Assembly (NCBI RefSeq): GCF_029968015.1
Contig: NZ_JASCIS010000023.1
Location: forward strand, 1 to 64,000
Reading direction: 5' to 3'
DNA: 64,000 nt
From: Streptomyces luteolus
Lineage (GTDB): Bacteria; Actinomycetota; Actinomycetes; Streptomycetales; Streptomycetaceae
Of the stretch, positions 63,881 through 64,000 are shown in pieces (positions within the stretch are counted from its first letter, which is position 1; every line of letters begins with the position of its first letter). The position numbers and the translations under genes were made by a program. The notes under the pieces were generated by a model, which was not told the origin of the DNA, searched no databases, and saw nothing but the letters and a program-made list of their open reading frames with translations.

Positions 63881-64000
63881 GTCTTCCGGAACTCCCGTTT
63901 CGGCTGGATACATCCCCCGTACGACCTATTGGACACTGTTCCACCGCGATCGGGTCGCCTCGGCGGGGGCGCGCGCCTGTGACGGCACTGTGATCCGCCG

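Noticed and set aside
60894..63944. 1016-residue minus-strand frame across the PBP gene
   Set aside because: Arg/Pro/His-rich translation in the wrong frame; the PBP frame has all catalytic motifs.

Overview
The window is high-GC chromosomal DNA with actinobacterial gene content, and every sign points to Streptomyces: GTG and TTG starts, GTGA/ATGA gene overlaps, an SsgA-family sporulation protein, DasR-type operators, a SARP/AfsR-like regulator carrying TTA codons, Scr1-type XRE/DUF397 cassettes, and many hairpin terminators. From memory (not searched), the backbone order murA - YqgE - GH20 hexosaminidase - hppD - ssgG - M6 protease - clpS - cysM - nagE2/nagE1/nagF - rph - rdgB - bcp - PBP matches the S. 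coelicolor segment from about SCO2949 down to SCO2897. This is mostly core chromosome with small accessory inserts.

Layout. 0.1-4.4 kb: murA, YqgE, a DUF3039 protein and a cytoplasmic beta-N-acetylhexosaminidase. 4.7-9.6 kb: a three-gene xanthine-dehydrogenase-like operon (FAD, 2Fe-2S, Mo subunits). Its Mo subunit lacks several hallmark active-site motifs, and its 2Fe-2S subunit carries a very long disordered N-terminus. 9.5-11.9 kb: a whiJ/abaA-like regulatory cassette (truncated HTH protein, RsbW-like ATPase, XRE-DUF5753 regulator, two tandem DUF397 proteins). 12-19.4 kb: cutinase-like secreted protein, TTA-containing SARP/NB-ARC regulator, membrane Ser/Thr kinase, GNAT acetyltransferase, PhnB-like protein. 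19.4-20.3 kb: a vapBC toxin-antitoxin pair that seems to have landed in the 5' end of a transporter gene. 20.4-25.3 kb: helicase, small surface protein, IclR regulator, S16 protease, ArsR-type regulator.

25.4-29.8 kb: a five-gene AsnC plus betaine/choline-type ABC importer operon. 29.9-38 kb: hppD, TPR protein, GlcD-like oxidase, ssgG, two RDD membrane proteins. 38.3-44.5 kb: secreted M6 protease, NAD salvage pair pncB-pncA, clpS-DUF2017. 45-48.4 kb: two amino-acid transporters. 48.5-50.6 kb: a cysteine module made of a JAMM peptidase, a short Cys-containing leader peptide, a CysO-like carrier with residues after its diglycine, and CysM. 50.6-53 kb: membrane-anchored PemK-like protein, metallo-beta-lactamase-fold protein, PTS-linked barrel protein.

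53.1-56.4 kb: GlcNAc PTS permeases and IIB component with DasR operators. 56.6-58.6 kb: rph, lipoprotein, rdgB. 58.6-60.1 kb: a tRNA with an unusual anticodon/class combination downstream of two overlapping HNH-nuclease paralogues. 60.2-63.9 kb: bcp, DUF3618, GroES-like protein, class A penicillin-binding protein.

A window-wide oddity is the abundance of short tandem repeats (8-23 bp units). Several duplicate one arm of a terminator hairpin, and others lie in coding sequence. No CRISPR array, rRNA or intact insertion sequence was seen. Gene functions are assigned from motif recognition and family knowledge, not from database searches.
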